Shown here one piece after another: positions 26,206-36,041 of a stretch of 64,000 bases of DNA; positions within the stretch are counted from its first letter, which is position 1, and each line of letters opens with the position of its first letter. Origin of the DNA: Sphingobacterium chuzhouense (GTDB lineage Bacteria; Bacteroidota; Bacteroidia; Sphingobacteriales; Sphingobacteriaceae); NCBI RefSeq assembly GCF_014692525.1, contig NZ_JACNYL010000003.1, positions 806,001 through 870,000 on the forward strand. The letters run 5' to 3'. The notes beneath the pieces were generated by a model, which saw only the letters and a program-made list of their open reading frames with translations, was not told where the DNA came from and did not search any database. Position numbers and translations under genes: made by a program.

Positions 26206-28577
26206 TCCTTAAACCACCGATAACTCACGCCACCTAATATAACCCTACCCGGTTGTCCCGGCATATACCGGTGTGTGAATCCCAATAGATTGTCTGCTAT
26301 AAGACGAAGAGTCAGCTTGTTCTTCCACAGCTTTTTCTCCATCGTTAAGTTTAACAGGGTATGGTCTGGTACAAAGGCATCGTATTCGTCAATAAACTGA
26401 TTACCGTTAATTTCCTGGAAAGGATAACGGCCACGAATATTTGCCCGCAGATTAAATGTCATATTCCAGGGTTGATATTCATACGTGGCTTTTAAATTGA
26501 CCATGTGGCGCGAGCGATCTTCAATCCCCCAATAATCTCCTGTTGTTACGGGTCGGGATTCTCCGGTTATTGGATTGTTGATCATTTGGTTATATGGATA
26601 GTTACCAGCACGAATACTATCCAATACCGATAAATCCTTTGCAATCAGGTATTGGTATCCTATAGATAAGTTCAGATTTTCCAATGGGCGATAACCTAGA
26701 GATAGTTCAAAGCCTTTATTGGCTGCACGAGGCAGATTACGATATGTAAAAATTTGTCCCACAGTCGTTCCATTCCCTACCGCTACCGCATTGATCTGAT
26801 TAGCGATACGATGATAAAAAATGGAAGCTTCCGCACGTAGTCGGCTATTTGGATTCCAGATGAAACCGACGTTACTCGACAGGCTATTTTCTGCTTTCAG
26901 ATTACCTGCAGTCAAATCAAGCATGTAGGAATTCTGAAAGCTCAATTCGCCATTTCTATCTAACGCTTCCATCACGTCTCGCACTTGATCAGTCCCCACA
27001 ACCATATAATTTGCAGCCGGATTATAAAAAACTTGATAGCGCATTTTGTAATCCGGAGCTTTGAAACCAGCTCCAACACCCGCTTTCATAAGCCATTCTT
27101 CAGATAAATTATATTGCAGCCCCAGACTCGGACTTACACGCCCGCGATAAACATTCGTGTGATCATATCTCAACCCCGTCGTTGCTCGCAGTCTTGCTAA
27201 AGGCTGCCATTCAGTCTGTAGATAAGCAAACGCCGTATTTAAGTTTCTCTCTCGACTTAAGTCTTTATTATCCATCAGTTCCAAACTCCCGCCTATTCCT
27301 CCAGTCAATTGAATACTACTAATAGGTGCATACGCAAACTGTTGTTCCAATCGATGTACCTGCTGCCCAAACTTTTCTGCTCCAATTAACGTATTTTGGT
27401 TAATCCAATTAGCTTGCATTTCATTTTCGTATCGGGTAAAATAATAACGGCTCATACTCCGTACACCGTTGGCGAATTTATGGTCGTAGCTAGCGGAAAG
27501 ATTTATATCGCGATCCGTTTGTTTATCTTCATTGACCCATTCATCAGACCACATATTAACCATTTCAGAGTTCCCTTCGGTATATCGTGCAGTCACACCT
27601 AATGTACCATCTCTGGATAATCGATATCGTGCTCTTCCTTGAAAACTATAATTACTATAAGGTGGTATAGTTGTTCCTCCGATCATATATTTCGAATCTG
27701 TATTGAAACCATCCGTCTTGTAATAATTGCCCGATACAACAACGGAGCCCCGTTGATTTGCAAAAGGGGTTTCCGCCTCTACGGTAGCATCGATCGTGTT
27801 TAGACTGCCATATAGCAAAGAGGCGTGTGCCTGTGGAGTAATTGCTCCATGACGCGTAATGATATTGATTGCTCCGCCCAGTGCATCACTTCCATATAGG
27901 CAAGAAGAAGCTCCTTTTATCATTTCGATACGTTCCACGTTTGTAACCGAGATACGAGACAAATCAAAGTTTCCGTTATTCCGGCCCAACATAGGTTGTC
28001 CGTCGATCAATACCATTACATAGTTACTGCTAAAACCTTGCACTTGGACACCAATAGCACGCGATCCACTCGCAATATCGTTCACCACGGCAACGCCCGT
28101 TTGTTCTTTCATGATCTCATCCAATCGCCTGCTTCCCATGAGTTCAATTTCTCTACGGGTGATGACCGTAACGGGCATAGCTGCATTTTCTGCCTTTACC
28201 AAATTGTCCACCGCTATCTGTTTACCTTTCACTTCCACTCCTTCTATTGCATAACTTTCAAGCTCTAATTCGATTTCCAAATCCACATCTTTACCTTCCA
28301 ATACGACCTCTAGTTCTTGTGAAGCATACCCAACGTGCTCTATACGTAATCTATATGTCCCCTCGTACAGTTCTGTAAAGCGAAATCGTCCGGATTTATC
28401 TGTCTTTAGGACATGCTGGTCCGGCCATAATGTTAATAATATCTGATCTGAAGTTTCCTTTAAATCTGTTAACCGGACTTTTCCGTCTATTCTATATTTC
28501 TCTTGCGAGACAACACCTAACGGGAGCAACAACATAAAAAAAAGACACTGTTTAAAGATCTCTAGTCGACCAACCAT
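26202..28577 (-). CDS. hmuR: TonB-dependent haem receptor (HmuR-like)
   Basis: Outer-membrane TonB-dependent transporter of 791 aa. After a signal peptide (CLFFMLLLPLGVVSQ) comes a carboxypeptidase-like domain (about 25-110), the plug (about 120-235; GSRRLDEIMKEQTGVAVVND, LIDGQPMLGR, IEMIKGASSCLYGSDALGGAINIIT) and a beta-barrel ending in a terminal aromatic region (YRWFKE). It belongs to the classical siderophore/haem receptor type, not SusC. The haem assignment comes from the linked hmuY genes, haem oxygenase and hmuTUV. Its promoter region carries the 28-bp motif discussed under the AraC regulator. Confidence 0.9.
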   Translation of the reverse strand: MVGRLEIFKQCLFFMLLLPLGVVSQEKYRIDGKVRLTDLKETSDQILLTLWPDQHVLKTDKSGRFRFTELYEGTYRLRIEHVGYASQELEVVLEGKDVDLEIELELESYAIEGVEVKGKQIAVDNLVKAENAAMPVTVITRREIELMGSRRLDEIMKEQTGVAVVNDIASGSRAIGVQVQGFSSNYVMVLIDGQPMLGRNNGNFDLSRISVTNVERIEMIKGASSCLYGSDALGGAINIITRHGAITPQAHASLLYGSLNTIDATVEAETPFANQRGSVVVSGNYYKTDGFNTDSKYMIGGTTIPPYSNYSFQGRARYRLSRDGTLGVTARYTEGNSEMVNMWSDEWVNEDKQTDRDINLSASYDHKFANGVRSMSRYYFTRYENEMQANWINQNTLIGAEKFGQQVHRLEQQFAYAPISSIQLTGGIGGSLELMDNKDLSRERNLNTAFAYLQTEWQPLARLRATTGLRYDHTNVYRGRVSPSLGLQYNLSEEWLMKAGVGAGFKAPDYKMRYQVFYNPAANYMVVGTDQVRDVMEALDRNGELSFQNSYMLDLTAGNLKAENSLSSNVGFIWNPNSRLRAEASIFYHRIANQINAVAVGNGTTVGQIFTYRNLPRAANKGFELSLGYRPLENLNLSIGYQYLIAKDLSVLDSIRAGNYPYNQMINNPITGESRPVTTGDYWGIEDRSRHMVNLKATYEYQPWNMTFNLRANIRGRYPFQEINGNQFIDEYDAFVPDHTLLNLTMEKKLWKNKLTLRLIADNLLGFTHRYMPGQPGRVILGGVSYRWFKE

Positions 28578-28605
28578 TATTTTTAATTATTCTAAATAAC
28601 AATTA

Positions 28606-28672
28606 CAAAAGAACATAAATGAAATCGAAAAGTCTATATGATTTCCGTCAAATTATATATGAAAACCGACAT
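28606..28672 (-). promoter_or_regulatory. haem receptor promoter with candidate AraC operator
   Basis: On minus, a -7-like box TTCTTTTG (28606-28613) lies 28 bp before the receptor start. The 28-bp motif at 28645-28672 (ending ten bases AAACCGACAT as read on plus) begins 31 bp further on, the same distance and orientation as at the haem oxygenase promoter. The divergent hmuT gene starts 156 bp away; the rest of the spacer (28673-28828) is A/T rich with a weak -7-like box TTGCTTTG (28795-28802) for hmuT. Confidence 0.55.
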
Positions 28673-28828
28673 AACTAAAAACACCTATACAAGAAAAATT
28701 AAAACAACTATCTATTTATCAGATATTTATAAGGAAAAAAAAGTAATTAAAATCCCAAAAGAAGTTTAGCAATTACTTGTATTTAGACTAATTATTGCTT
28801 TGATTTGTATCACAAAAACAAAAAATTT

Positions 28829-29686
28829 ATGGAACTTATCTTAAAAAAATATAGTCTGACCCTATTTCTGCTTACTGCGCTACTTTTTGTGCAAGCAGCC
28901 CCAAAACGTATCATTACTTTAAATAGCGCGTTGACAGAAACAGTGTTTGCTTTAGGCTTCGGTTCTTCGATTGTCGCTACGGACGTGACAAGCGAATCGC
29001 CGGTTATGGCAAAAAAATTACCAAAAGTTAGCAAAAACAGGTCGGTATCATCGGAAGGTTTGATCCGTTTTAAACCTGATATTGTGTTGGCGATTGAAGG
29101 TGAGGTACCCCGTGCTGTTGTACAACAATTGGGAACCGCAGGCGTTAAGGTCGTTGCTATCCGCCAGCAATATTCAATTAAAGGTGCTTTAAATTTTATC
29201 CAAGATGTGGCCGATGCATTAGGTGAGACAGATCGCGGAAAAGAACTGGTAGGCACGACACAAAAAGCACTTCAAGAAGTCGAATTGTCCATCAAGAAAC
29301 AACCCTTTACAAAAACACCAAAGGTACTTTTCATTTATGCCAGAGGAACCGGAACCATGAGTGTAGCGGGAAAAGGCAGTAGCATAGACGAAATTATAAA
29401 ACTGGCAGGAGCTCAAAATGCAATACAAGAATTTGCTGATTTTAAACCCTATACGACAGAGGCGTTGGTCAGTGCAAACCCTGATATCATACTGATGTTT
29501 GATTTCGGTCTCAGCAGCCTCGGGGGGAAAGAAACTATGCTCAAATTACCTGGTGTACGTTTAACCAGCGCCGGAAAAAACAAAAGAATAATTCAAATGA
29601 ACGGCCCATTGCTCATCAATTTTTCCAACAGGTTACCTGACGCTATACAAGAACTCAATTCCGCCATAAAAGCCATGTACAAATAA
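28829..29686 (+). CDS. hmuT: haem ABC transporter periplasmic binding protein
   Basis: Periplasmic haem-binding protein of 285 aa feeding the HmuUV importer. A signal peptide (SLTLFLLTALLFVQAA) precedes the cluster B binding-protein fold: KRIITLNSALTETVFALGFG, PKVSKNRSVSSEGLIRFKPDIVLA, LFIYARGTGTMSVAGKGSS and a C-terminal LLINFSNRLPDAIQEL. The ATG at 28829 is preferred over an in-frame TTG 24 bp upstream because it gives a normal signal peptide. It heads the plus-strand hmuTUV-AraC cluster, with hmuU 8 bp downstream. Confidence 0.92.
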   Translation: MELILKKYSLTLFLLTALLFVQAAPKRIITLNSALTETVFALGFGSSIVATDVTSESPVMAKKLPKVSKNRSVSSEGLIRFKPDIVLAIEGEVPRAVVQQLGTAGVKVVAIRQQYSIKGALNFIQDVADALGETDRGKELVGTTQKALQEVELSIKKQPFTKTPKVLFIYARGTGTMSVAGKGSSIDEIIKLAGAQNAIQEFADFKPYTTEALVSANPDIILMFDFGLSSLGGKETMLKLPGVRLTSAGKNKRIIQMNGPLLINFSNRLPDAIQELNSAIKAMYK

Positions 29687-29694
29687 CAGACGAA

Positions 29695-30729
29695 ATGATC
29701 CTTAAACAACGCATTATACTCTTGACTCTTCTAATTATCATGGTATTAACGGCAATCATATCCTTGGGGTTAGGGGCATTCAATATCCCGACCAAAGAAG
29801 TATTTATCGCATTGGCAAACAAGATCGGGTTATCACAAAACACGAACGCCGACGAGATGTATGCAGATGTACTTTTTGCTATACGTATGCCACGCGTATT
29901 ATTAGGCATGTTAGTGGGTGCTGCCTTGGGCATATCCGGTGCGGCGATCCAGGGGATCTTCCGCAATCCGCTAGCTGAACCGGGACTCATCGGCATATCG
30001 GCTGGTGCGTCACTCTTTGCCGTATTGATCATTGCTTTCGAAACCCTACTCTTTGTAGGTCTCTCTGAGCTATTAGGATATTATCTTTTGGCTTTTGGTG
30101 CCTTTGCGGGAGCTGGTTTAACAGCATTTGCTGTTTACCAGATATCGAAAAAAAACGGACATCCGAATATCACCACGATGCTTTTAGCGGGAATTGCCAT
30201 CAATGCATTAGCGGGTGCGCTAACCGGGCTGATGACTTATATGGCTACGGAACAGCAATTACGGACCATTACTTTCTGGATGCTCGGTAGTTTAGGTGGG
30301 GCAACATGGGAAAATCTCGGTGCCATATTTCCGTTTATTCTACTTCCACTGGCTTGCCTTCCCTTCTTTGGCAAAGCCCTCAACGCATTCGCCCTTGGAG
30401 AAGATCAGGCCGCATTATTGGGTATCAACACAGATTATACAAAACGCTGGGTCGTTCTGTTTTCCACTTTAGCCGTTGGTGCCTCTGTTGCTGTATCGGG
30501 TATTATTGGTTTTATTGGTTTGTTAGTGCCACATACTGTGAGATTACTTGGCGGTGTAGATTATAGATACGTATTAATCGGGTCTATGCTACTCGGCGCA
30601 ATGATATTGACGCTAGCCGACGTACTATCACGCACGTTCGTAGCGCCTATAGAATTACCCATCGGAGTCATTACCGCACTACTCGGAACGCCCGTTTTTC
30701 TCTATATTTTAATAAAAGAAAACAAATAA
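29695..30729 (+). CDS. hmuU: haem ABC transporter permease (FecCD family)
   Basis: Inner-membrane permease of 344 aa with about ten hydrophobic helices, FecCD/BtuC type. Visible signatures are IRMPRVLLGMLVGAALGISG, AIQGIFRNPLAEPGLIGISAGA, TFWMLGSLGGATW, SGIIGFIGLLVPHTVRLLGG (the ATPase-coupling region) and PIELPIGVITALLGTPVFLY. It forms the channel of the haem importer with HmuV. Spacing to hmuT and hmuV (8 and 21 bp) indicates one operon. Confidence 0.95.
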   Translation: MILKQRIILLTLLIIMVLTAIISLGLGAFNIPTKEVFIALANKIGLSQNTNADEMYADVLFAIRMPRVLLGMLVGAALGISGAAIQGIFRNPLAEPGLIGISAGASLFAVLIIAFETLLFVGLSELLGYYLLAFGAFAGAGLTAFAVYQISKKNGHPNITTMLLAGIAINALAGALTGLMTYMATEQQLRTITFWMLGSLGGATWENLGAIFPFILLPLACLPFFGKALNAFALGEDQAALLGINTDYTKRWVVLFSTLAVGASVAVSGIIGFIGLLVPHTVRLLGGVDYRYVLIGSMLLGAMILTLADVLSRTFVAPIELPIGVITALLGTPVFLYILIKENK

Positions 30730-30750
30730 TAACAACTATTGCTAAGTTTG

Positions 30751-31584
30751 ATGCTACGTATAGAACAATTATCATATGAAATAAAAGGTCATCGCGTGCT
30801 GAAGGATATATCCCTTCAGGTACGTAAAGGAGAGGTAGTAGCCTTGTTGGGTGCAAACGGAGCTGGAAAATCGACCTTGATGCGACTTATTTCCGGCGAG
30901 TTAAAACCAACATCCGGCAGTATAATGCTGCTCGATAAACGCATCGATAAATATGACGGTAAAACGTTGGCGCGTAGTCGTGCCATGCTAAGCCAACAGC
31001 ACGCTATTAACATGGCTTATACAGTAAAGGAACTGGTTATTATGGGGCGTTATCCACATTTCCAGTCGTCTCCTTCGACAAGAGATTGGAAAATTGTAGA
31101 AGAAACTATGGCGATCTGCGGCATCACCGATTTTGCCGACCGCGTGTACCTCAGCCTATCCGGCGGCGAACAACAACGTGTGCAATTGGCCCGTGTACTC
31201 AGTCAATTATGGGACAACCCCGATGCACTACTCTTATTAGACGAACCTATTTCTGCATTAGATTTACATTACCAACAAAAGGTTCTCTCTATTGCAAAAA
31301 ATTTATCTCGTCTAGGTTTTATGGTACTGGTCATTTTGCACGACGTTAACATGGCATCTTTATATGCTGATCGCATCATTATGCTAAAAAACGGTCGTAA
31401 ATGGTTGGATGGTACACCGAACGAAGTACTGAACAGTAAAAACATTTACACCATCTTTTCAGTCGAATCGTTGATAAATATAGATAACCATTCGTTAAAA
31501 CCACATATCATTTTTAAAGAAATGCGTGTCGATCCCCAGTTTTTTAATATTCAGACGATTAAAACTTATGTTGATAAAAAGTAA
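30751..31584 (+). CDS. hmuV: haem ABC transporter ATPase
   Basis: ATPase of 277 aa energising haem import. Motifs: Walker A ([12 protein letters not shown]), signature [15 protein letters not shown], Walker B and D loop ([12 protein letters not shown]) and the switch histidine (VILHDVN). The ATG at 30751 is preferred to an in-frame TTG at 30739; the protein then starts [13 protein letters not shown] as is usual for HmuV. Its 3' end overlaps the AraC gene start by 17 bp. Confidence 0.95.
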   Translation: MLRIEQLSYEIKGHRVLKDISLQVRKGEVVALLGANGAGKSTLMRLISGELKPTSGSIMLLDKRIDKYDGKTLARSRAMLSQQHAINMAYTVKELVIMGRYPHFQSSPSTRDWKIVEETMAICGITDFADRVYLSLSGGEQQRVQLARVLSQLWDNPDALLLLDEPISALDLHYQQKVLSIAKNLSRLGFMVLVILHDVNMASLYADRIIMLKNGRKWLDGTPNEVLNSKNIYTIFSVESLINIDNHSLKPHIIFKEMRVDPQFFNIQTIKTYVDKK

Positions 31585-32545
31585 AATCATAGAATTAGAT
31601 GAATGGCTCTTTATAGAGGAAATTCCAGATCAATATTTGCCAGATAAGCCGCTCGTGGAACAACGAGAAGAAATTGTCAGGAGTCCTATCGTCATGAACA
31701 ACTTCCAGTTATCAACAAGTGGACTTTTCATTCTATATACGAATATGCAAGCGGATCAGCCTGCCCATATTTACACCGAGATTGAAGGAGAAGCTATTAC
31801 CAGTCAATTTATCTTTTTCAAGACGCCCAATAGTAAGCTTCCATACGGCATGAGCCGCCACAATATTCGTTATATACCAACCATAAAAAACAGCCATGAG
31901 GTCAAAGCCGGTATAGAATACACATACTTTATTGCTGTTATATCAAAGGAATATTATCTCAATCTAATAAAAAAAGACTCTTTGTTGCACAGACACTTTG
32001 TTGAGCAAATTGAGAAAGGTAATTATACCTCTTTTGCTGAAGAAGACCAAATAGCAACTTATGAAATGCAACAAACGATTAGAGAGCTCGTAGATTCCAA
32101 AAAAACTGGAGAGATTCGCAGATTACATACCGAGTCACGTATTGTGGAACTACTTATGTATCAATTCGAACAGTATAACGAAAAAAACGATAATAAGGGT
32201 TCTTCATCACTGTATGATGAGGATAATGTTAAAAAGTTAGAACTGGCCCGGCAGATACTCGAACAACGCATGGCCAATCCGCCCAATCAAAAAGAATTAG
32301 CACAGGAAGTCTTTATGAGCGAGAGCAAATTAAGAAAGGATTTCAAGGAGTATTTTTCAGTAACTGTACACGATTATCTTACGCGAATCCGCATGGAAAC
32401 TGCCCGTGTGTTGCTGCTGGAAGAAAAAATATCTGTATACGAAGTTGCCATACGCACAGGTTACGGACATCAAAATAATTTTAGCAGTGCTTTTAAGAAA
32501 TATTATGGTATTTCCCCTGGTGAAGTAAAGACCGGAAAAGGATAA
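31568..32545 (+). CDS. AraC-family transcriptional regulator of the haem locus
   Basis: Regulator of 325 aa. The first 225 residues are not recognised (possibly ligand-sensing). Residues about 230-325 form an AraC double helix-turn-helix ([59 protein letters not shown]), of the PchR-like kind found next to iron uptake genes. The ATG at 31568 is chosen because an upstream ATG at 31526 lies deeper inside hmuV; the overlap of 17 bp indicates translational coupling. The shared 28-bp motif upstream of the receptor and haem oxygenase genes is its likely binding site (inference). Confidence 0.88.
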   Translation: MLIKSKIIELDEWLFIEEIPDQYLPDKPLVEQREEIVRSPIVMNNFQLSTSGLFILYTNMQADQPAHIYTEIEGEAITSQFIFFKTPNSKLPYGMSRHNIRYIPTIKNSHEVKAGIEYTYFIAVISKEYYLNLIKKDSLLHRHFVEQIEKGNYTSFAEEDQIATYEMQQTIRELVDSKKTGEIRRLHTESRIVELLMYQFEQYNEKNDNKGSSSLYDEDNVKKLELARQILEQRMANPPNQKELAQEVFMSESKLRKDFKEYFSVTVHDYLTRIRMETARVLLLEEKISVYEVAIRTGYGHQNNFSSAFKKYYGISPGEVKTGKG

Positions 32546-32552
32546 ATTCGGG

Positions 32553-33800
32553 CTATTTACTGCGAATAGCTTCTACGGGATCAAGTTTCGCAGCCTGGAT
32601 AGCTGGCACGATACCCGCAATCAAACCAATAAGCGTAGATAGTACTGTGGTCAATATCACCATTTTTACACTAACAACAATAGTTACACTTGTTAAGACA
32701 CCAACCAAAGCAGCAAGGCCATAGACAATCAATAGCCCAATTCCACCACCAATAAGGCATAACAAAATACTTTCGATTAGGAATTGTGATAGAATAAAGA
32801 ACTGTTTTGCTCCTAACGCCTTTTGTATACCGATAAGGTTCGTACGTTCTTTTACACTTACAAACATAATGTTCGCAATTCCAAAACCTCCGACAAGTAT
32901 GGAAAAGATACCGATGAAAAATCCAGCGAGGTTAATAATACCAAACATCTGGTCAAGTTGTGCAGTAATAAGGGTTGTTTGATTAACCGAAAAATTGTCT
33001 TCACGTTGAGGAGGGAGACGACGTGCAGATCGCATAATGCCAATCAGCTCACTTTCGGCTTCGTCCAAGGAATATTGCCGTTTAACCTCAATTGCTATAC
33101 TAGGTCCGTAGTGTTCGTAGTTCACCAGATTACGCGCCAATGTGAACGGTATATACGCTACCTCATCATTGGATACGTTGATAAGTACACCCGAACCTTC
33201 TCTCTTCAATACACCAATTACCTGCATTTTTCGTCCTAGCAAGGTAATGTATTTACCAACAGGAGTGGTATTGGGAAATAACCCTTCTGCAATGGTAGCT
33301 CCTAAAATAACACTGTGACTACCAGCACGCGACTCCTGCTCTGTAAAATAACGCCCATCTATCACGTCCAGATTCCTAATCGAATACATTTCGTGCGTAA
33401 CGGCGGTCACGTTAATGTTCGAAGCTGAATTATTTCCATATTTGGCTGTGGAATTAGCGATATTAATAGAATAGGCTACTTCTTCTGCCGTCGTCATTCT
33501 ATTTTTCACTGACTCAAAATCTGCGTATTTAGGCTCCGGACGATTAATATATTTCCACCAAGGATATTCTCCTCCACCTCCCCACGGCCACTTCTCCACA
33601 TATAGCGTTCGGCTTCCTATTTTACGAACGGATTCCTCCAGGTTATTTCTCAAAGTGTCCACAGCAGAAAAGACTCCAATAATAGTCATGATTCCAATGG
33701 TTACACCCAACAAAGACAATAGCGTACGAGTGCGATTATCCCGTAATGCAGATAGCGCAAATAAAAAGCTTTCTTTGATAAGCGTAAGGGTCAAAAACAT
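32553..33800 (-). CDS. MacB-like ABC transporter permease (FtsX domain)
   Basis: Inner-membrane protein of 415 aa. One N-terminal helix (about 20-45; LLSLLGVTIGIMTIIGVFSA) is followed by a large periplasmic MacB_PCD domain (about 50-280) and three C-terminal helices of the FtsX family (about 285-405; IGIFSILVGGFGIANIMFVSVKERTNLIG and IPAIQAAKLDPVEAI-like end). No ATPase gene is adjacent; the partner must be encoded elsewhere. Possible roles are efflux or lipoprotein/cell-envelope work. It converges on the AraC gene with a 7-bp gap and diverges from queA. Confidence 0.88.
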   Translation of the reverse strand: MFLTLTLIKESFLFALSALRDNRTRTLLSLLGVTIGIMTIIGVFSAVDTLRNNLEESVRKIGSRTLYVEKWPWGGGGEYPWWKYINRPEPKYADFESVKNRMTTAEEVAYSINIANSTAKYGNNSASNINVTAVTHEMYSIRNLDVIDGRYFTEQESRAGSHSVILGATIAEGLFPNTTPVGKYITLLGRKMQVIGVLKREGSGVLINVSNDEVAYIPFTLARNLVNYEHYGPSIAIEVKRQYSLDEAESELIGIMRSARRLPPQREDNFSVNQTTLITAQLDQMFGIINLAGFFIGIFSILVGGFGIANIMFVSVKERTNLIGIQKALGAKQFFILSQFLIESILLCLIGGGIGLLIVYGLAALVGVLTSVTIVVSVKMVILTTVLSTLIGLIAGIVPAIQAAKLDPVEAIRSK

Positions 33801-33879
33801 ATATGCTGATAAAAGTAAAGATTTTTTTCGTGAAACAAGTTATACCGTACAAAAATGCATTTTTTCGTTTTATTATACT

Positions 33880-33887
33880 TAACTTTG
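33880..33887 (+). promoter_or_regulatory. queA promoter -7 box
   Basis: TAACTTTG matches TAnnTTTG; no good -33 box is seen. It predicts a 5' leader of about 155 nt carrying two hairpins (33896-33934 and 33961-34024). Confidence 0.55.
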
Positions 33888-33895
33888 TAAGCATT

Positions 33896-34024
33896 TTTGA
33901 AACCTAAACCAAACTGAATTGTTAAGGTTTCAAACAGAACAAAATATATCGAAGTAGAAAATGAAACCGAGATGTAAATAATAACGATAACACACAACAA
34001 TCGTTATTTACATCGAGCTCTCAT
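33896..34024 (+). promoter_or_regulatory. structured 5' leader of queA, homologous to the ppc leader
   Basis: First hairpin: 10-bp arms TTTGAAACCT (33896-33905) and 33925-33934. After a 26-nt linker comes a 64-nt element (33961-34024) starting ATGAAACCGAG and ending GAGCTCTCAT. Its flanks pair partly with each other (ATGA with TCAT, GAG with CTC) around a long stem: 33971-33988 with 34000-34014, with a 3-nt bulge. The same flanks and an equally long stem with different inner bases precede ppc. An A-rich stretch leads to the start codon. Within it, 34031-34045 is a four-codon ORF that is not conserved at ppc. Confidence 0.7.
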
Positions 34025-34049
34025 CAACAAATGGAAAAAAAGTAATTAG

Positions 34050-35099
34050 ATGAAATTATCACAGTTTAAATTCAATTTACCGGAATCATTGTTAGCAACT
34101 GAACCATCAGAACAGCGTGATGAATCACGTCTAATGGTTTTACATCGTGATTCAGGAAAGATAGAACACAAAATTTTCAAGGACGTATTGGATTATTTCG
34201 ACGACAAAGACGTCATGATTTTGAATAATACCAAAGTATTTCCTGCCCGTATGTATGGGAATAAGGAAAAAACTGGAGCGACGATTGAAGTGTTCTTGTT
34301 AAGAGAATTAAACAAAGAATTACGCTTGTGGGACGTATTGGTTGACCCTGCACGTAAAATACGCGTAGGCAACAAGCTATATTTTGGTGAGGAAGATCTA
34401 TTGGTTGCTGAGGTCGTAGACAATACTACTTCACGTGGCCGTACCATTCGTTTTCTTTTTGACGGTACTGATGAAGAATTTCGCCGCAATATTGAAATTT
34501 TAGGTGAAACCCCGCTTCCAAAATATATAAAACGCAAAGCAACACCAGAAGATAAATTCCGTTATCAAACAATTTACGCCAAAAACGAGGGAGCTGTCGC
34601 TGCACCTACTGCTGGACTCCATTTCTCACGTGAATTGATGAAACGACTGGAATTAAAAGGAGTTGAATTTGCAGAAGTGACGCTACATGTGGGGTTGGGA
34701 ACTTTCCGTACAGTAGAAGTGGAAGATCTCACCAAGCACAAGATGGACTCCGAACAATTCATTATCAGTGAGGACGCTGCCCGCACGGTGAATAAGGGTA
34801 TCGACGAAAAAAGGCGTGTCTGTGCAGTCGGAACGACATCTATGCGTGCTATTGAATCATCTGTTTCGGCAGACAAGCACCTTAAAGCAGCAAACGATTG
34901 GACGAGTAAGTTCATCTATCCGCCTTATGATTTTAGCATAGCAAATTCGATGATCACAAACTTCCATACACCAGAGTCGACTCTTTTAGTGATGATTGCA
35001 GCATTTGGCGGATATGAAAATGTCATGAATGCTTATGAAGTAGCCGTGAAAGAAAAATATAGATTTTATTCTTATGGTGACGCGATGTTGATTATCTAG
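34050..35099 (+). CDS. queA: S-adenosylmethionine:tRNA ribosyltransferase-isomerase
   Basis: Transfers the ribosyl part of S-adenosylmethionine to 7-aminomethyl-7-deazaguanine in tRNA, giving epoxyqueuosine. The 349-aa protein has the usual length and motifs: [21 protein letters not shown]-type N-terminus ([24 protein letters not shown]), [70 protein letters not shown] and [23 protein letters not shown]. It stands alone with its own promoter, leader and terminator. The unusual feature is the long structured leader shared with ppc. Confidence 0.97.
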   Translation: MKLSQFKFNLPESLLATEPSEQRDESRLMVLHRDSGKIEHKIFKDVLDYFDDKDVMILNNTKVFPARMYGNKEKTGATIEVFLLRELNKELRLWDVLVDPARKIRVGNKLYFGEEDLLVAEVVDNTTSRGRTIRFLFDGTDEEFRRNIEILGETPLPKYIKRKATPEDKFRYQTIYAKNEGAVAAPTAGLHFSRELMKRLELKGVEFAEVTLHVGLGTFRTVEVEDLTKHKMDSEQFIISEDAARTVNKGIDEKRRVCAVGTTSMRAIESSVSADKHLKAANDWTSKFIYPPYDFSIANSMITNFHTPESTLLVMIAAFGGYENVMNAYEVAVKEKYRFYSYGDAMLII

Positions 35100-35124
35100 T
35101 CACGATAATATTGTTTTTACCAAG

Positions 35125-35156
35125 GAGGCGTAATGTTATTACGTCTCTATTTTTTT
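35125..35156 (+). terminator. queA terminator
   Basis: A 10-bp stem (GAGGCGTAAT, 35125-35134; 35138-35147, one G-U pair) with 3-nt loop followed by a T run. Confidence 0.85.
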
Positions 35157-35191
35157 GTCTTCTTGGGAAAAGGCTTAAGTTCCAACACAAA

Positions 35192-35221
35192 AAAGCCGTT
35201 GAGTGTACACTCAACGGCTTT
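35192..35221 (-). terminator. rplU-rpmA terminator
   Basis: A 30-bp perfect palindrome built on GCCGTTGAGTG, followed by T residues on minus, 25 bp past the rpmA stop. It backs onto the queA terminator, so the two convergent units are insulated. Confidence 0.85.
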
Positions 35222-35246
35222 CCAATTTTTCGGTATTACAATAAAC

Positions 35247-35513
35247 TTAGTTTGCTTGTTCCGCAGGAATTACGGATACATAAGATTTATTGTCGGCTTT
35301 TTTGCGGAAAACAACGGTACCATCAACCAAAGCATGTAAGGTATGATCTTTACCTATACCAACATTTTTATCTGGGTTGTGTTTTGTACCACGCTGACGA
35401 ACGATAATGTTACCGGCGATAGCTTGTTGACCACCAAAAATTTTAACGCCTAATCTCTTACTGTGTGACTCACGGCCGTTCTTAGAACTACCCGCACCTT
35501 TTTTGTGTGCCAT
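35247..35513 (-). CDS. rpmA: 50S ribosomal protein L27
   Basis: Ribosomal protein of the large subunit, near the peptidyl transferase centre, 88 aa. The sequence starts [20 protein letters not shown], the diagnostic L27 N-terminus, with [22 protein letters not shown] following. There is no cleavable N-terminal extension of the Firmicutes type. It follows rplU by 80 bp in the usual rplU-rpmA order, and a strong terminator follows. Confidence 0.98.
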   Translation of the reverse strand: MAHKKGAGSSKNGRESHSKRLGVKIFGGQQAIAGNIIVRQRGTKHNPDKNVGIGKDHTLHALVDGTVVFRKKADNKSYVSVIPAEQAN

Positions 35514-35593
35514 TTTTTATCTTAATTTATGACGTAAAGTCAGATTAAAAATTCTTTTTCTAAACCAAAAGCGATATTGCCTTTACTTGCCCT

Positions 35594-35905
35594 TTACAGG
35601 CTAATACCTGTAATTTGAATTTTGGTAAATTGCTGACGGTGACCGTTTTTCTTTTTGTAGCCTTTACGACGTTTCTTTTTGAAAACGATAACTTTATCAC
35701 CTTTTAAATGAGACAAAATCGTAGCTGAAACTTTTGCTCCTTCGATAGAAGGTGTACCTACCGTGAATTTACCGGCATCTTCCGCTAACAATACATTGTC
35801 AAATTCAATACTAGCGCCTTCATCTCCTTGTAAACGGTGCACAAAAAGATACTGGTCTTTTGCAACCTTAAATTGCTGTCCTGCTATATTTACTATTGCG
35901 TACAT
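35594..35905 (-). CDS. rplU: 50S ribosomal protein L21
   Basis: Large-subunit protein of 103 aa that binds 23S rRNA. Diagnostic segments are [20 protein letters not shown], the central [13 protein letters not shown] and the basic [20 protein letters not shown]. Normal length. It has a clear promoter (-7 box at 35943-35950) and is cotranscribed with rpmA. Confidence 0.98.
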   Translation of the reverse strand: MYAIVNIAGQQFKVAKDQYLFVHRLQGDEGASIEFDNVLLAEDAGKFTVGTPSIEGAKVSATILSHLKGDKVIVFKKKRRKGYKKKNGHRQQFTKIQITGISL

Positions 35906-35942
35906 TGTTGTTTAATATAATTTGTTAATATTTAATAAGCTG

Positions 35943-35950
35943 CAAAGATA
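35943..35950 (-). promoter_or_regulatory. rplU-rpmA promoter -7 box
   Basis: TATCTTTG on minus matches TAnnTTTG exactly, with a T-rich -33 region 20 bp upstream. The start site is about 30 nt before the rplU ATG. Confidence 0.65.
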
Positions 35951-36041
35951 TGAAAACAAATTAAAAAGCTAAAATTAAAAAGTAAAAATCGCGATTTGTG
36001 ATCAGTAATTCATAAAAGTATCATGAGTCACGACTCTCGAA

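Noticed and set aside
28805-28828. TTG start for hmuT
   Set aside because: It lengthens the N-terminus ahead of a good signal peptide; the ATG at 28829 is better.
34031-34045. Four-codon ORF just before queA as an attenuator peptide
   Set aside because: The ppc leader has TTG in place of ATG at the matching spot, and the frame runs on, so it is not conserved.
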